From: Firmicutes bacterium UBA7510
GTDB taxonomy: Bacteria; Bacillota; Clostridia; Tissierellales; Sedimentibacteraceae
Direction: 5' to 3'
DNA length: 27,706 nucleotides
Assembly (NCBI GenBank): GCA_002479485.1
Contig: DLNM01000007.1
Coordinates: 1-27,706, forward strand
Below, piece by piece: positions 1 through 7,531 of the stretch. A program made the translations under genes and the position numbers. Within the stretch, counting starts at the first letter, position 1. Each line of letters begins with the position of its first letter. The notes under the pieces were generated by a model. That model made no database searches. It was not told the origin of the DNA and saw only the letters and a list, made by a program, of their open reading frames with translations.

Positions 1-81
1 TTATTTAATAAAAATATTAATAAGATGATATCTAATGGAATAATTGAAAAAATAGATAATAAATATTTAAATAAAAAATAA
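1..81 (+). CDS. 3' end of an upstream gene, possibly an extracellular solute-binding protein (partial)
   Basis: An open frame enters from the left edge and ends at TAA 79-81, giving 26 residues that finish ...GIIEKIDNKYLNKK. The pattern of a short helix, then NGxIxKIxxKY and a basic tail resembles the extreme C-terminus of family-3 (amino-acid type) solute-binding proteins. The family call rests on this short stretch only and is inference. An intrinsic terminator follows 28 bases later, which supports this being a true gene end. Confidence 0.45.
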   Translation, partial: LFNKNINKMISNGIIEKIDNKYLNKK

Positions 82-108
82 TTTAATTATAAAAGAAAAG
101 ATTTATTT

Positions 109-144
109 CTAGGTATGAAATACAATTTTATACCTAGTTTTTTT
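109..144 (+). terminator. Rho-independent terminator of the upstream gene
   Basis: CTAGGTAT (109-116) pairs with ATACCTAG (130-137), and the stem extends inward by a G-U and three A-U pairs around a TACAA loop. Seven T residues follow at 138-144. It isolates the upstream gene from the methyltransferase gene at 281. Confidence 0.85.
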
Positions 145-280
145 CTGTGAAATTACTAAGAAATAAAAATAAATATATTGTAAATCGCGTTATTATGTGG
201 TATTAAATGGTTATAGGAAGTATTTTATGCAATACATTATTTACATTATTTTATAATTGCACAAAAGGAGTATAAATAAA

Positions 281-1237
281 ATGGAATTACCTATAGAGCT
301 TCAATTAGCAGTAGAAAACCAAACCACTTTATCTAAACATGATAAATTAGTACAGGATTCACAAAGTATTAGCGAAAAATATAGAACAAGGAGTGGACAG
401 GGGAAAAGACTTATAACAACAAGCAATGAAGCAGTTGCATATTCTGTTGTTAGAATGCCAGCAACATTCGGTGCAGTATATTCAGCACTTAGATATACGC
501 TTAATATAATTGATTGCGATATTAAAACATTGGCAGATGTGGGAGCAGGAACAGGCGCTGCTACATGGGCTTGTGATGCGCTTCTTGATTTAAATAATAT
601 AGTATGCCTAGAAAGAGAGCCAGCAATGTTACATCTTGGACAAATGATGATGTGTGGTGGCTCAGAAGCATTAAGTAAGACTAAATGGCTACAATATGAT
701 ATAACAAAAGATGATATTAAGGATAAGATGGATATGGTGGTAGCATCATATATGTTAAATGAATTAAATGACACTGAGAGGATTAAAGCCATTGATAAGC
801 TTTGGAATGCATCGGATAAACTGCTTTTAATTGTGGAACCCGGAACACCAGTAGGTTTCTCTCACCTAAAAAAAGCAAGAGAATACTTGCTGTCAAAGGG
901 TGGACATGTTGTTGCACCTTGTTCCCATGAAGGCGTATGTAAGATATCAGATGATGATTGGTGCCACTTTGCATGTAGAATACAAAGAAGCAAGCTTCAT
1001 AAAAAACTTAAAGGTGGAGATGCACCTTATGAGGATGAGAAGTTTACATATTTAGCAGTGACACATGAAAAATATGATAATGTACAGTCACGTGTGTTAA
1101 GACATCCTATAGTAGAAAAGGGAAGAATATCTCTCGTTCTTTGTACAGAAGAAAATATTGAGAAAATAACTATTAGTAAAAAAGATGGAGATTTATATAA
1201 AAAAGCTAGGAAAGTGCAATGTGGTGATGAAATATGA
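281..1237 (+). CDS. Rsm22-family methyltransferase-like protein (small ribosomal subunit associated)
   Basis: The 318-residue protein has the SAM-binding motif DVGAGTGAA at residues 86-94, an acidic residue after the second strand (E111) and ASYMLNEL at 155-162. It then has the family-typical cysteine block: C214 and C220 in CSHEGVC, then DWCHF with C228, followed by RSKLHKKLKGGDAPYEDEKF. In Rsm22/mS22-like proteins such cysteines bind an Fe-S cluster or metal, and the family is linked to the small ribosomal subunit. Methyltransferase activity of bacterial members is not well established. The frame is open from TTG 257, but AAAGGAG (264-270) lies inside that extension and is correctly spaced for ATG 281, so I use 281. 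The gene is monocistronic between two terminators. Confidence 0.85.
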   Translation: MELPIELQLAVENQTTLSKHDKLVQDSQSISEKYRTRSGQGKRLITTSNEAVAYSVVRMPATFGAVYSALRYTLNIIDCDIKTLADVGAGTGAATWACDALLDLNNIVCLEREPAMLHLGQMMMCGGSEALSKTKWLQYDITKDDIKDKMDMVVASYMLNELNDTERIKAIDKLWNASDKLLLIVEPGTPVGFSHLKKAREYLLSKGGHVVAPCSHEGVCKISDDDWCHFACRIQRSKLHKKLKGGDAPYEDEKFTYLAVTHEKYDNVQSRVLRHPIVEKGRISLVLCTEENIEKITISKKDGDLYKKARKVQCGDEI

Positions 1238-1321
1238 AATTAATAATTATACAATATTAGTTTTAATAAAACAATTTGATTAATATATTCTTTGAAAATT
1301 GAAAATAAATGTTTATTCGAC

Positions 1322-1359
1322 AAAACACTACTTATATCAACAATGGGTGGTGTTTTTTG
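1322..1359 (+). terminator. Rho-independent terminator after the Rsm22-like gene
   Basis: AAAACACTAC (1322-1331) pairs with GTGGTGTTTT (1347-1356) through ten base pairs including one G-U. The T run extends to 1358. It separates the methyltransferase gene from the transporter operon. Confidence 0.7.
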
Positions 1360-1397
1360 TAATAAAAAATATTATTTTGTATAAAAATATTTTTTAC

Positions 1398-1426
1398 TTG
1401 CAATCCTTTTCCTGTGGTTTTATAAT
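1398..1426 (+). promoter_or_regulatory. Sigma-A promoter of the ABC transporter operon
   Basis: The -35 TTGCAA (1398-1403) and the -10 TATAAT (1421-1426) are separated by exactly 17 bases. A start near 1433 would leave a leader of about 57 bases. That leader contains the 12-base palindrome TACATGCATGTA (1456-1467), which could be an operator; no regulator for it is visible here. Confidence 0.8.
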
Positions 1427-1489
1427 TATATAAATGCAATGTAATTTTATAATTATACATGCATGTAATAAATTTATGGGGAGGAAAAA

Positions 1490-2638
1490 ATGTTTAAAAA
1501 AGTTTTATGTTTACTAATGGTAGTTGCAATGTTATTTTCAATTGCAGGTTGCCGCGATTCATCAGAGACATCAACTGGGGGAAAAAAGAAAGATTATAAA
1601 ATTGGTATTATCACAGGTACTGTATCGCAGGGAGAGGAAGAATTTCAGGAAGCTCAAAATATGGTAAAAAAATACGGTGACATGATTGTTACAGCTACAT
1701 ATCCTGATAACTTTTCATCAGAAACAGAGACTACTATAGCTAATGTAGTAAGTTTAGCATCAGATCCTGAAGTTAAGGCTATAGTATTTGTTCAAGCTGT
1801 ACCAGGTGCAGCTGCTGCCATTGATAAAGTTCGAGAAACAAGACCAGATATGTTGTTTGTATGTGGTGTTGCTGCAGAAGATCCAGCAACCATAGCTAGT
1901 AAGGCTGATATAGTAATGCTAGTTGATGAAATATCAATGGGTAACACTATTCCTCAAAAAGCACATGAAATGGGAGCAAAAACATTTATCCATTATTCAT
2001 TTGCAAGACACTTATCATACGCTACAATTGCTGCTCGTCGTGAGTTGATGGTTGCAAAATGTAAAGAGTTAGGAATAGAATTTGTTGATGTTACAGCTCC
2101 AGACCCAACAGGAGATGCTGGTGTATCAGGTGCACAACAATTTATAATTGAAGATGTGCCAAGACAAGTTGCTAAATATGGTAAGGATACAGCTTTCTTC
2201 TCTACAAACTGCTCAATGCAAGAGCCATTAATACGTACTGTACTTAATGAAAAGGCTATTTATCCTCAACAATGTTGTCCATCACCATATCATGGATATC
2301 CAGCAGGTTTAGGTATAGATGTAACTGGACATGAGGGTGATGTTGACTACATGATTCAACAAATCAAATCTAAGTTAACTGAAGCAGGACAAGAATCTAG
2401 AATGGCTACTTGGGGAGTTCCAATTAACATGCTTATGATAGAAGCTGGTGTTGAATATGCAATAAAATACTGTGAAGGTGAAACTAAGGACAGACATGAT
2501 CCGGAAGTGTTTAAGAAGGTTATAAATAAATTGGCTGATGGTTTAGGTCTAAAGCTATCATTGTATAAAGATGAAAATGTTGGAGAATTAAAGAACTTCT
2601 ATATGCTTCTATGTGATTTCTACGATTTTTCAAAATAA
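1490..2638 (+). CDS. DUF3798-family substrate-binding lipoprotein of an ABC importer
   Basis: The 382-residue protein starts with a lipoprotein signal: a lysine, a hydrophobic stretch to about residue 17, then SIAGC with the lipidated cysteine at C21. The linker is Ser/Thr/Lys rich. The mature part (KIGIITGTVSQGEEE..., later VVSLASDPEVKAIVFVQAVPGAAAAI) has the alternating strand/helix pattern of a periplasmic-binding fold of the BMP/sugar type. I recognise it as DUF3798, whose ligand is not established. GGGGAGG ends six bases before ATG 1490. It leads an operon with a matching ATPase and two permeases, so it is the probable ligand-capture subunit at the outer membrane face. The substrate cannot be told from the sequence; nucleoside- or sugar-like ligands would fit the transporter class. 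Confidence 0.85.
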   Translation: MFKKVLCLLMVVAMLFSIAGCRDSSETSTGGKKKDYKIGIITGTVSQGEEEFQEAQNMVKKYGDMIVTATYPDNFSSETETTIANVVSLASDPEVKAIVFVQAVPGAAAAIDKVRETRPDMLFVCGVAAEDPATIASKADIVMLVDEISMGNTIPQKAHEMGAKTFIHYSFARHLSYATIAARRELMVAKCKELGIEFVDVTAPDPTGDAGVSGAQQFIIEDVPRQVAKYGKDTAFFSTNCSMQEPLIRTVLNEKAIYPQQCCPSPYHGYPAGLGIDVTGHEGDVDYMIQQIKSKLTEAGQESRMATWGVPINMLMIEAGVEYAIKYCEGETKDRHDPEVFKKVINKLADGLGLKLSLYKDENVGELKNFYMLLCDFYDFSK

Positions 2639-2658
2639 GTTAAAAAGAAGATAGATAG

Positions 2659-2685
2659 ATTCGCCGACTTTAATGGTCGGCGAAT
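2659..2685 (+). promoter_or_regulatory. Intercistronic stem-loop between the binding-protein and ATPase genes
   Basis: ATTCGCCGAC (2659-2668) pairs perfectly with GTCGGCGAAT (2676-2685) over ten bases around a seven-base loop. It is unusually G+C rich for this DNA. No continuous T run follows immediately, so it is more likely a partial terminator or a 3'-end stabiliser than a full stop. Such hairpins commonly raise the level of the binding protein relative to downstream transporter subunits (inference). Confidence 0.7.
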
Positions 2686-2722
2686 TTCATAAAAATTTTT
2701 GAGAATAAGGAGGGATGACAAT

Positions 2723-4324
2723 TTGGGATATGATTTCGTTCTAAAAATGGACAATATATCAAAGAATTATTATGGAAATAGGGTTCTCAAAGATGTAAGT
2801 TTAACAGTTAAGCAGGGAGAGATACATGCTTTGATGGGGGAAAATGGAGCAGGTAAATCAACACTTATGAATATATTGTTTGGCATGCCAGTTATTCACT
2901 CGACAGGTGGCTTCGAAGGTACTGTTGAATTTGCCAGTGAGAAGGTTCAAATTGAATCTCCACAACAGGCAATGGAAATTGGTATTGGTATGGTACATCA
3001 AGAATTTATGTTAGTTCCTGGATTTACTGTAACAGAAAATATCAAAATCGGCCGTGAAATAAGTAAACCAAATATTTTTAGTAATATGTTTGGAAAAAAT
3101 TTAGAACTTTTAGACAAAAAAACAATGGAAAAGGATGCTAGAGTAGCTTTAGATACAATAGGACTTAACATTGAGGAGTATGTCAAAGTAGCGGGATTAC
3201 CTATTGGATACATGCAATTTATTGAAATTGCAAGAGAAATAGATAAATTGGGCATTAAGCTTCTAGTTTTTGATGAACCAACTGCAGTTTTAACTGAAAG
3301 TGAAGCAGCAAGACTTTTAGAAATAATGAAGCTTATTGCTTCTAAAGGAATTGCTATAATATTTATAACACATAGACTTGATGAGGTAATGGAGGTTGCG
3401 GATAGCCTTACAATCTTAAGAGATGGTGAGTTTATTGCAAGGAAGCTTGTAAAAGAGACTAATGTTATAGAAATAGCTAAACTAATGATTGGGCGTAAGG
3501 TTGAAAAGCTGGTTGAATTTGAAGAAGATAATAGAGTTTTATCAGATAATGATATAGCTTTGTCAATAGAGGATTTTTACGTTAGTATGCCGGGTGAGAC
3601 TGTTAATGGGATAAATCTTAAGATTCGAAAAGGTGAAATATTTGGTATCGGAGGACTTGCTGGACAAGGAAAGATTGGTATACCTAATGGTATAATGGGT
3701 TTGTATAAAAGTATTGGTAAAGTTTATTTTTTCGGAAAAGAGCTTGAATTATCAAAGTTAGGTAACGCATTAGAAAATGGTATAGCTTTTGTTTCGGAGG
3801 ACAGAAGAGGTGTTGGACTTTTATTAAATGAGTCCATTGAACAAAATATTGTATTTTCTGCAATACAAATAAAAAATGAGTTTTTAAATATATTAGGACC
3901 AATAAAGTTATACAATAAAAGAAAGGCTAATAAGCATGCTCTTGATATGATTAAGCTTTTAGATATAAGATGTACAGGCCCTAATCAAGCTGTAGGACGG
4001 TTATCTGGTGGAAACCAACAAAAGGTATGTTTAGCAAGGGCACTTACTATGAAGCCAAAGCTTCTGATTGTATCAGAGCCAACAAGAGGAATTGATATAG
4101 GAGCTAAAAAGTTAGTTTTAGAATATTTAGTTAGATTAAATAGAGAACAAGGCATGACTATAATAGTTGTTAGTTCGGAACTTGTTGAATTACGTTCTAT
4201 GTGCGATCGTATTGCAATTGTATCTAATGGTAAATTAGCAGATATTTTGGCTGCTGATGCACAAGATTCTGACTTTGGTCTTGCTATGGCAGGTTCAAGG
4301 AAGGGAGATGTTGTAGATGCATGA
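2723..4324 (+). CDS. Sugar/nucleoside-type ABC transporter double ATPase (RbsA/MglA-like)
   Basis: This 533-residue cytoplasmic protein has two fused nucleotide-binding domains. Domain 1 has an intact Walker A (GENGAGKST, 39-47), Q-loop (VHQEF, 91-95), Walker B (LLVFDEP, D184/E185) and switch H217, but its signature is LPIGYMQ (159-165) instead of LSxGxxQ. Domain 2 has a degenerate Walker A (GLAGQGKIGI, 311-320), an intact signature LSGGNQQ (427-433), and Walker B LLIVSEP with S451 in place of the usual Asp. One ATP site is therefore canonical (Walker A/B of domain 1 plus signature of domain 2) and the other is strongly degenerate. A TTG at 2699 is in frame, but AAGGAGG (2707-2713) fits TTG 2723. 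The 3' end overlaps the next gene by eight bases. Confidence 0.88.
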   Translation: MGYDFVLKMDNISKNYYGNRVLKDVSLTVKQGEIHALMGENGAGKSTLMNILFGMPVIHSTGGFEGTVEFASEKVQIESPQQAMEIGIGMVHQEFMLVPGFTVTENIKIGREISKPNIFSNMFGKNLELLDKKTMEKDARVALDTIGLNIEEYVKVAGLPIGYMQFIEIAREIDKLGIKLLVFDEPTAVLTESEAARLLEIMKLIASKGIAIIFITHRLDEVMEVADSLTILRDGEFIARKLVKETNVIEIAKLMIGRKVEKLVEFEEDNRVLSDNDIALSIEDFYVSMPGETVNGINLKIRKGEIFGIGGLAGQGKIGIPNGIMGLYKSIGKVYFFGKELELSKLGNALENGIAFVSEDRRGVGLLLNESIEQNIVFSAIQIKNEFLNILGPIKLYNKRKANKHALDMIKLLDIRCTGPNQAVGRLSGGNQQKVCLARALTMKPKLLIVSEPTRGIDIGAKKLVLEYLVRLNREQGMTIIVVSSELVELRSMCDRIAIVSNGKLADILAADAQDSDFGLAMAGSRKGDVVDA

Positions 4325-5387
4325 AAAAATTAAATCTTCATATGAAGCAATAGGTTTACCTAGGGTAATAATTGTTAGTTTCTTTTTAATTTTACTATTT
4401 GTAGCGGGACTTTTAGATCTTAGTATTCTAAGTCTAATGAGTGATGCTATTAGACGTTGGGGTATGTATGGTATATTAGTGCTTGCTATGGTACCAGCAG
4501 TTCAGTGCGGTATTGGACTTAACTTTGGTATTTCTCTTGGTATAGTATCAGGGTTATTAGGAGCTACCATAGTAATAGAACTTGGTATAGCAAACCCTTG
4601 GATAGCTATATTTTTAGCTATAGTTATTGCAGTTACTATAGCTTTAATTGTTGGTATTGGTTATGGAGTTTTACTAAATAGGGTTAAGGGTTCTGAAATG
4701 ACTGTTTCTACATATGTTGGATTTTCTGTGATAGCTTTCATGAACATAATGTGGCTTACATTGCCTTTTAGGGACGGAGATTTGATTTGGCCTTTAGGTG
4801 GAGTTGGTATGAGAAATACTATTAGTCTTACTGGTAGCTTTGGAGAAGTATTAAGTAACACACCTTTGTCAATACAAATCGGTGAAAAAGCTGCAGGTTT
4901 ATATATTCCTACAGGTCTATTAATATTTTTCTTTATAATGTGTGTAATAGTATATCTATTTATGAAAAGTAAGACAGGGCTAGCAATGACTGCTGTTGGT
5001 TCAAATCCAGTATTTGCACGTTCAACAGGAGTTAATGTTAATAAAATGCGTATTGTTGGCACTGCTGCATCTACTGCCTTGGGTGCTGTAGGAATTATCA
5101 TATATGCTCAAAGCTATGGATTTTTACAGCTTTATAATGCACCTTTAATGATGGGCTTTCATTGTGTAGCAGCCATACTAATTGGTGGTGCAACAATATC
5201 TAAGGCAAAAATATCTCATGTTATTATTGGTACGTTTTTATTCCAAGGTATTTTAGCAGTAGCCTTGCCAGTTGCCAATGCAGTGCTACCAGAAGGAAAT
5301 CTTTCAGATGTTTTACGTATAATAATCTCAAACGGAATAATCCTTTATGCTTTATCAAAAACAAAAGGAGGAAAAGATGGTGAATAA
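4317..5387 (+). CDS. ABC transporter permease, BPD_transp_2 (branched-chain/sugar type), subunit 1
   Basis: This is a 356-residue integral membrane protein with about eight to ten hydrophobic segments. The diagnostic cytoplasmic loop KSKTGLAMTAVGSNPVFARS, followed by GVNVNKMRIVGT, is the EAA-like coupling region of this permease class. It starts at ATG 4317 with AAGGGAG (4301-4307) and overlaps the ATPase stop, so translation is probably coupled. It likely forms a heterodimeric channel with the next gene product. Confidence 0.87.
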   Translation: MHEKIKSSYEAIGLPRVIIVSFFLILLFVAGLLDLSILSLMSDAIRRWGMYGILVLAMVPAVQCGIGLNFGISLGIVSGLLGATIVIELGIANPWIAIFLAIVIAVTIALIVGIGYGVLLNRVKGSEMTVSTYVGFSVIAFMNIMWLTLPFRDGDLIWPLGGVGMRNTISLTGSFGEVLSNTPLSIQIGEKAAGLYIPTGLLIFFFIMCVIVYLFMKSKTGLAMTAVGSNPVFARSTGVNVNKMRIVGTAASTALGAVGIIIYAQSYGFLQLYNAPLMMGFHCVAAILIGGATISKAKISHVIIGTFLFQGILAVALPVANAVLPEGNLSDVLRIIISNGIILYALSKTKGGKDGE

Positions 5388-6852
5388 TATAAAATATAAT
5401 GTTAAAAAAGCATTTGTTGAAAATAAAGTTGTAGTGCTATTTGTTTTATTATGTATTGCAGCTATTTATGCATCTAAAAATCCTTTAACTTTTGTTGCTA
5501 ATGAATTATTTGTCCGTATTGGAAGAAATGGTTTTATTGTTTTAGCCTTAATAATTCCAGTTCTTGCAGGTATGGGATTAAACTTTGGAATAACAATTGG
5601 AGCTGTTGCTGCTCAAATTGCTGTATTTTGGGTGGTATATTGGGGTTTTACTGGTATACAAGGCTTTTTATTATGTGTACTTATGTCAACCCCTTTAGCA
5701 ATTATATTTGGATATCTAGTTGGAGCATTATTTAATAAAATGAAGGGCTCTGAGATGATAGCCGGTATGGTGCTTGGATACTTTGTAGATGGTCTATACC
5801 AATTATTTTTCCTATTTGTAATAGGTGGTGTTATACCTGTAAATAATCCTACACTTATAATTGCAGGTGGGATTGGTGTTAAAAATACCATAGATTTAGC
5901 AAGTAATTTAAAGTATTCATTAGATACAGTTTCAATGCTAACTATATTTAAACTATGGTTTATATTTAGCTTGATAGTTTTTATTATAAAAATAGCTATG
6001 ACATTAATTAAAAAAGAAAAAAAATCATTAAAAAAAATGTATGTTTATATGATAACTACTGCGATTGTTTATGCTTTAAGCTACGTTCCTGCAATTAAAG
6101 CCTTTTTATCAGCAGATAGATTATTGTTATTATATGCAGTTGAAATTTTAGTAGTTGTTATGATTGTATTGCAAATTTGGCAAATTATAAAAAATAGATT
6201 TATAGAAAAAGATTCAAGATTTAATACTAAAAAAGCATTTTATTTTATTATAGTAGCTGCTATAATTTATGCGGCTACTTATCTAAAGCCAATAGAAGAA
6301 ATATTATTGTTCGTTAATATACCAGTTACTACATATTTGTTGATAGGATTATTATGTGGCTTTAATACTATAATTATCCGAACTAGACTTGGTCAAAACA
6401 TGAGAACTGTAGGGCAAAGTAGGGTTGTTGCAAATGCTGCTGGTATAAATGTTAATAGAACAAGAATTATTGCAATGATAATATCAACAGTATTAGCATG
6501 TTGGGGACAGCTTATATATCTACAAAATATAGGTACCTTCTCAACATATGGTGCTCATACACAGGTTGCTCAATTTGCTATAGCGGCTTTGCTGGTAGGT
6601 GGTGCTTCAGTGCAAAAGGCTAATAATAAACATGCAATAATTGGAGTAATATTATTCCATACTTTATTTATAGTTGCTCCTCAGGCGGGTAAGCAATTAT
6701 TTAATAATGCACAGCTTGGTGAATACTTTAGAGTATTTGTATCTTATGGGGTTATAGCGGTTTCACTTGCAATGCATGCTTGGAAAACTATATTAAAGCC
6801 AAAAACTGAACAGCTTGATAATAAAAATATCAAGGGTGAGGTGAAAGCATAA
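5377..6852 (+). CDS. ABC transporter permease, BPD_transp_2 type, subunit 2 with an extra membrane insertion
   Basis: This 491-residue membrane protein shares with subunit 1 the GMGLNFGI segment (66-73), the KMKGSEMIAGM region (121-131) and the coupling loop RTRLGQNMRTVGQS (335-348). It is about 135 residues longer. The excess lies between roughly residues 200 and 320 and contains additional hydrophobic segments (about 190-210, 222-240, 250-272 and 285-303) separated by lysine-rich turns. The C-terminus is a hydrophilic tail. An upstream in-frame ATG at 5347 is less likely, because AAAGGAGG (about 5364-5371) fits ATG 5377. It overlaps the subunit 1 gene by 11 bases. Confidence 0.85.
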   Translation: MVNNIKYNVKKAFVENKVVVLFVLLCIAAIYASKNPLTFVANELFVRIGRNGFIVLALIIPVLAGMGLNFGITIGAVAAQIAVFWVVYWGFTGIQGFLLCVLMSTPLAIIFGYLVGALFNKMKGSEMIAGMVLGYFVDGLYQLFFLFVIGGVIPVNNPTLIIAGGIGVKNTIDLASNLKYSLDTVSMLTIFKLWFIFSLIVFIIKIAMTLIKKEKKSLKKMYVYMITTAIVYALSYVPAIKAFLSADRLLLLYAVEILVVVMIVLQIWQIIKNRFIEKDSRFNTKKAFYFIIVAAIIYAATYLKPIEEILLFVNIPVTTYLLIGLLCGFNTIIIRTRLGQNMRTVGQSRVVANAAGINVNRTRIIAMIISTVLACWGQLIYLQNIGTFSTYGAHTQVAQFAIAALLVGGASVQKANNKHAIIGVILFHTLFIVAPQAGKQLFNNAQLGEYFRVFVSYGVIAVSLAMHAWKTILKPKTEQLDNKNIKGEVKA

Positions 6853-6857
6853 AAACT

Positions 6858-7391
6858 ATGAAAAGCGTAATCTTAAAAAATGGGATTGAGATATGTCTTA
6901 AAACAGCTACAAAAGATGATGCACAAAGCATTATAGATTTCTATAACTTTATTGGTGGTGAAACTGATTTTTTATCCTTTGGTAAAAATGAATTTCCAAG
7001 ATGTTTGAATGAGGAAGAAAATTCTATAGATGCTACCAATAAGGAAGCAAACTCCATTATGCTTATGGCAATTGAAGGAAGAGAAATTGCAGGGATAGTG
7101 ACAATAAATTCATCACAAAAACCAAGATTTAAGCATGTAGGTGTTTTAGGTATAGGTATCAAGCAATCCTTCTGTGGTCTCGGGTTAGGAAATGTTTTAA
7201 TGGATGAAGTAATTAATTGGGCTAAAAATAATGGTATAACTAAAAAAATAACTTTAATAACAAGAATAGATAATTTAAATGCAATTAAATTATATAAAAA
7301 CAAGGGATTTAAAGTTGAAGGAACGTTTGAGAAAGAAAATTTAGTTAAAGATATATATTATGATAGCCTATATATGTCACTGATTTTTTAA
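6858..7391 (+). CDS. GNAT-family N-acetyltransferase
   Basis: The 177-residue protein has the acetyl-CoA pyrophosphate-binding motif A as QSFCGLGLGN (103-112) after the strand VGVLGIGI. Motif B, NLNAIKLYKNKGF (139-151), precedes VEG. This is the RimL/YjcF-like layout of the GNAT superfamily; the acceptor substrate cannot be told. It begins five bases after the permease stop and is followed by a strong terminator, so it is the last gene of the transporter operon. Its ribosome binding site is poor and translational coupling is likely. A link to the transported compound is possible but is only inferred from position. Confidence 0.8.
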   Translation: MKSVILKNGIEICLKTATKDDAQSIIDFYNFIGGETDFLSFGKNEFPRCLNEEENSIDATNKEANSIMLMAIEGREIAGIVTINSSQKPRFKHVGVLGIGIKQSFCGLGLGNVLMDEVINWAKNNGITKKITLITRIDNLNAIKLYKNKGFKVEGTFEKENLVKDIYYDSLYMSLIF

Positions 7392-7396
7392 ATTTT

Positions 7397-7450
7397 AAGG
7401 TTATACTTGATTATATTTATTATAAGAAGTATAACCTTTTTATTTTTTTT
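7397..7450 (+). terminator. Rho-independent terminator of the ABC transporter operon
   Basis: AAGGTTATACTT (7397-7408) pairs perfectly with AAGTATAACCTT (7427-7438), and the T-rich tail runs to 7450. The hairpin begins six bases after the GNAT stop codon. Confidence 0.88.
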
Positions 7451-7460
7451 GTTATTTAAA

Positions 7461-7489
7461 TTGCTTCTAATTCAACGTCGTGATATAAT
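7461..7489 (+). promoter_or_regulatory. Sigma-A promoter for the two-component system
   Basis: TTGCTT (7461-7466) and TATAAT (7484-7489) are 17 bases apart. The expected start is near 7496. TGTCGAA (7501-7507), which matches the core of a Spo0A box, lies just downstream of that start. Confidence 0.65.
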
Positions 7490-7531
7490 TTGTAAAAATA
7501 TGTCGAATAATATTTATGATAGGGAAATCAT

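Noticed and set aside
301..792. Long minus-strand open frame inside the Rsm22-like gene
   Set aside because: It has no ribosome binding site and no recognisable domain, and lies antisense to a gene with clear motifs and a terminator.
1421..1456. Repeated TTTATAATTATA near 1419 and 1446 as a regulator-binding direct repeat
   Set aside because: The first copy is the -10 region and the AT-rich composition makes the second likely by chance.
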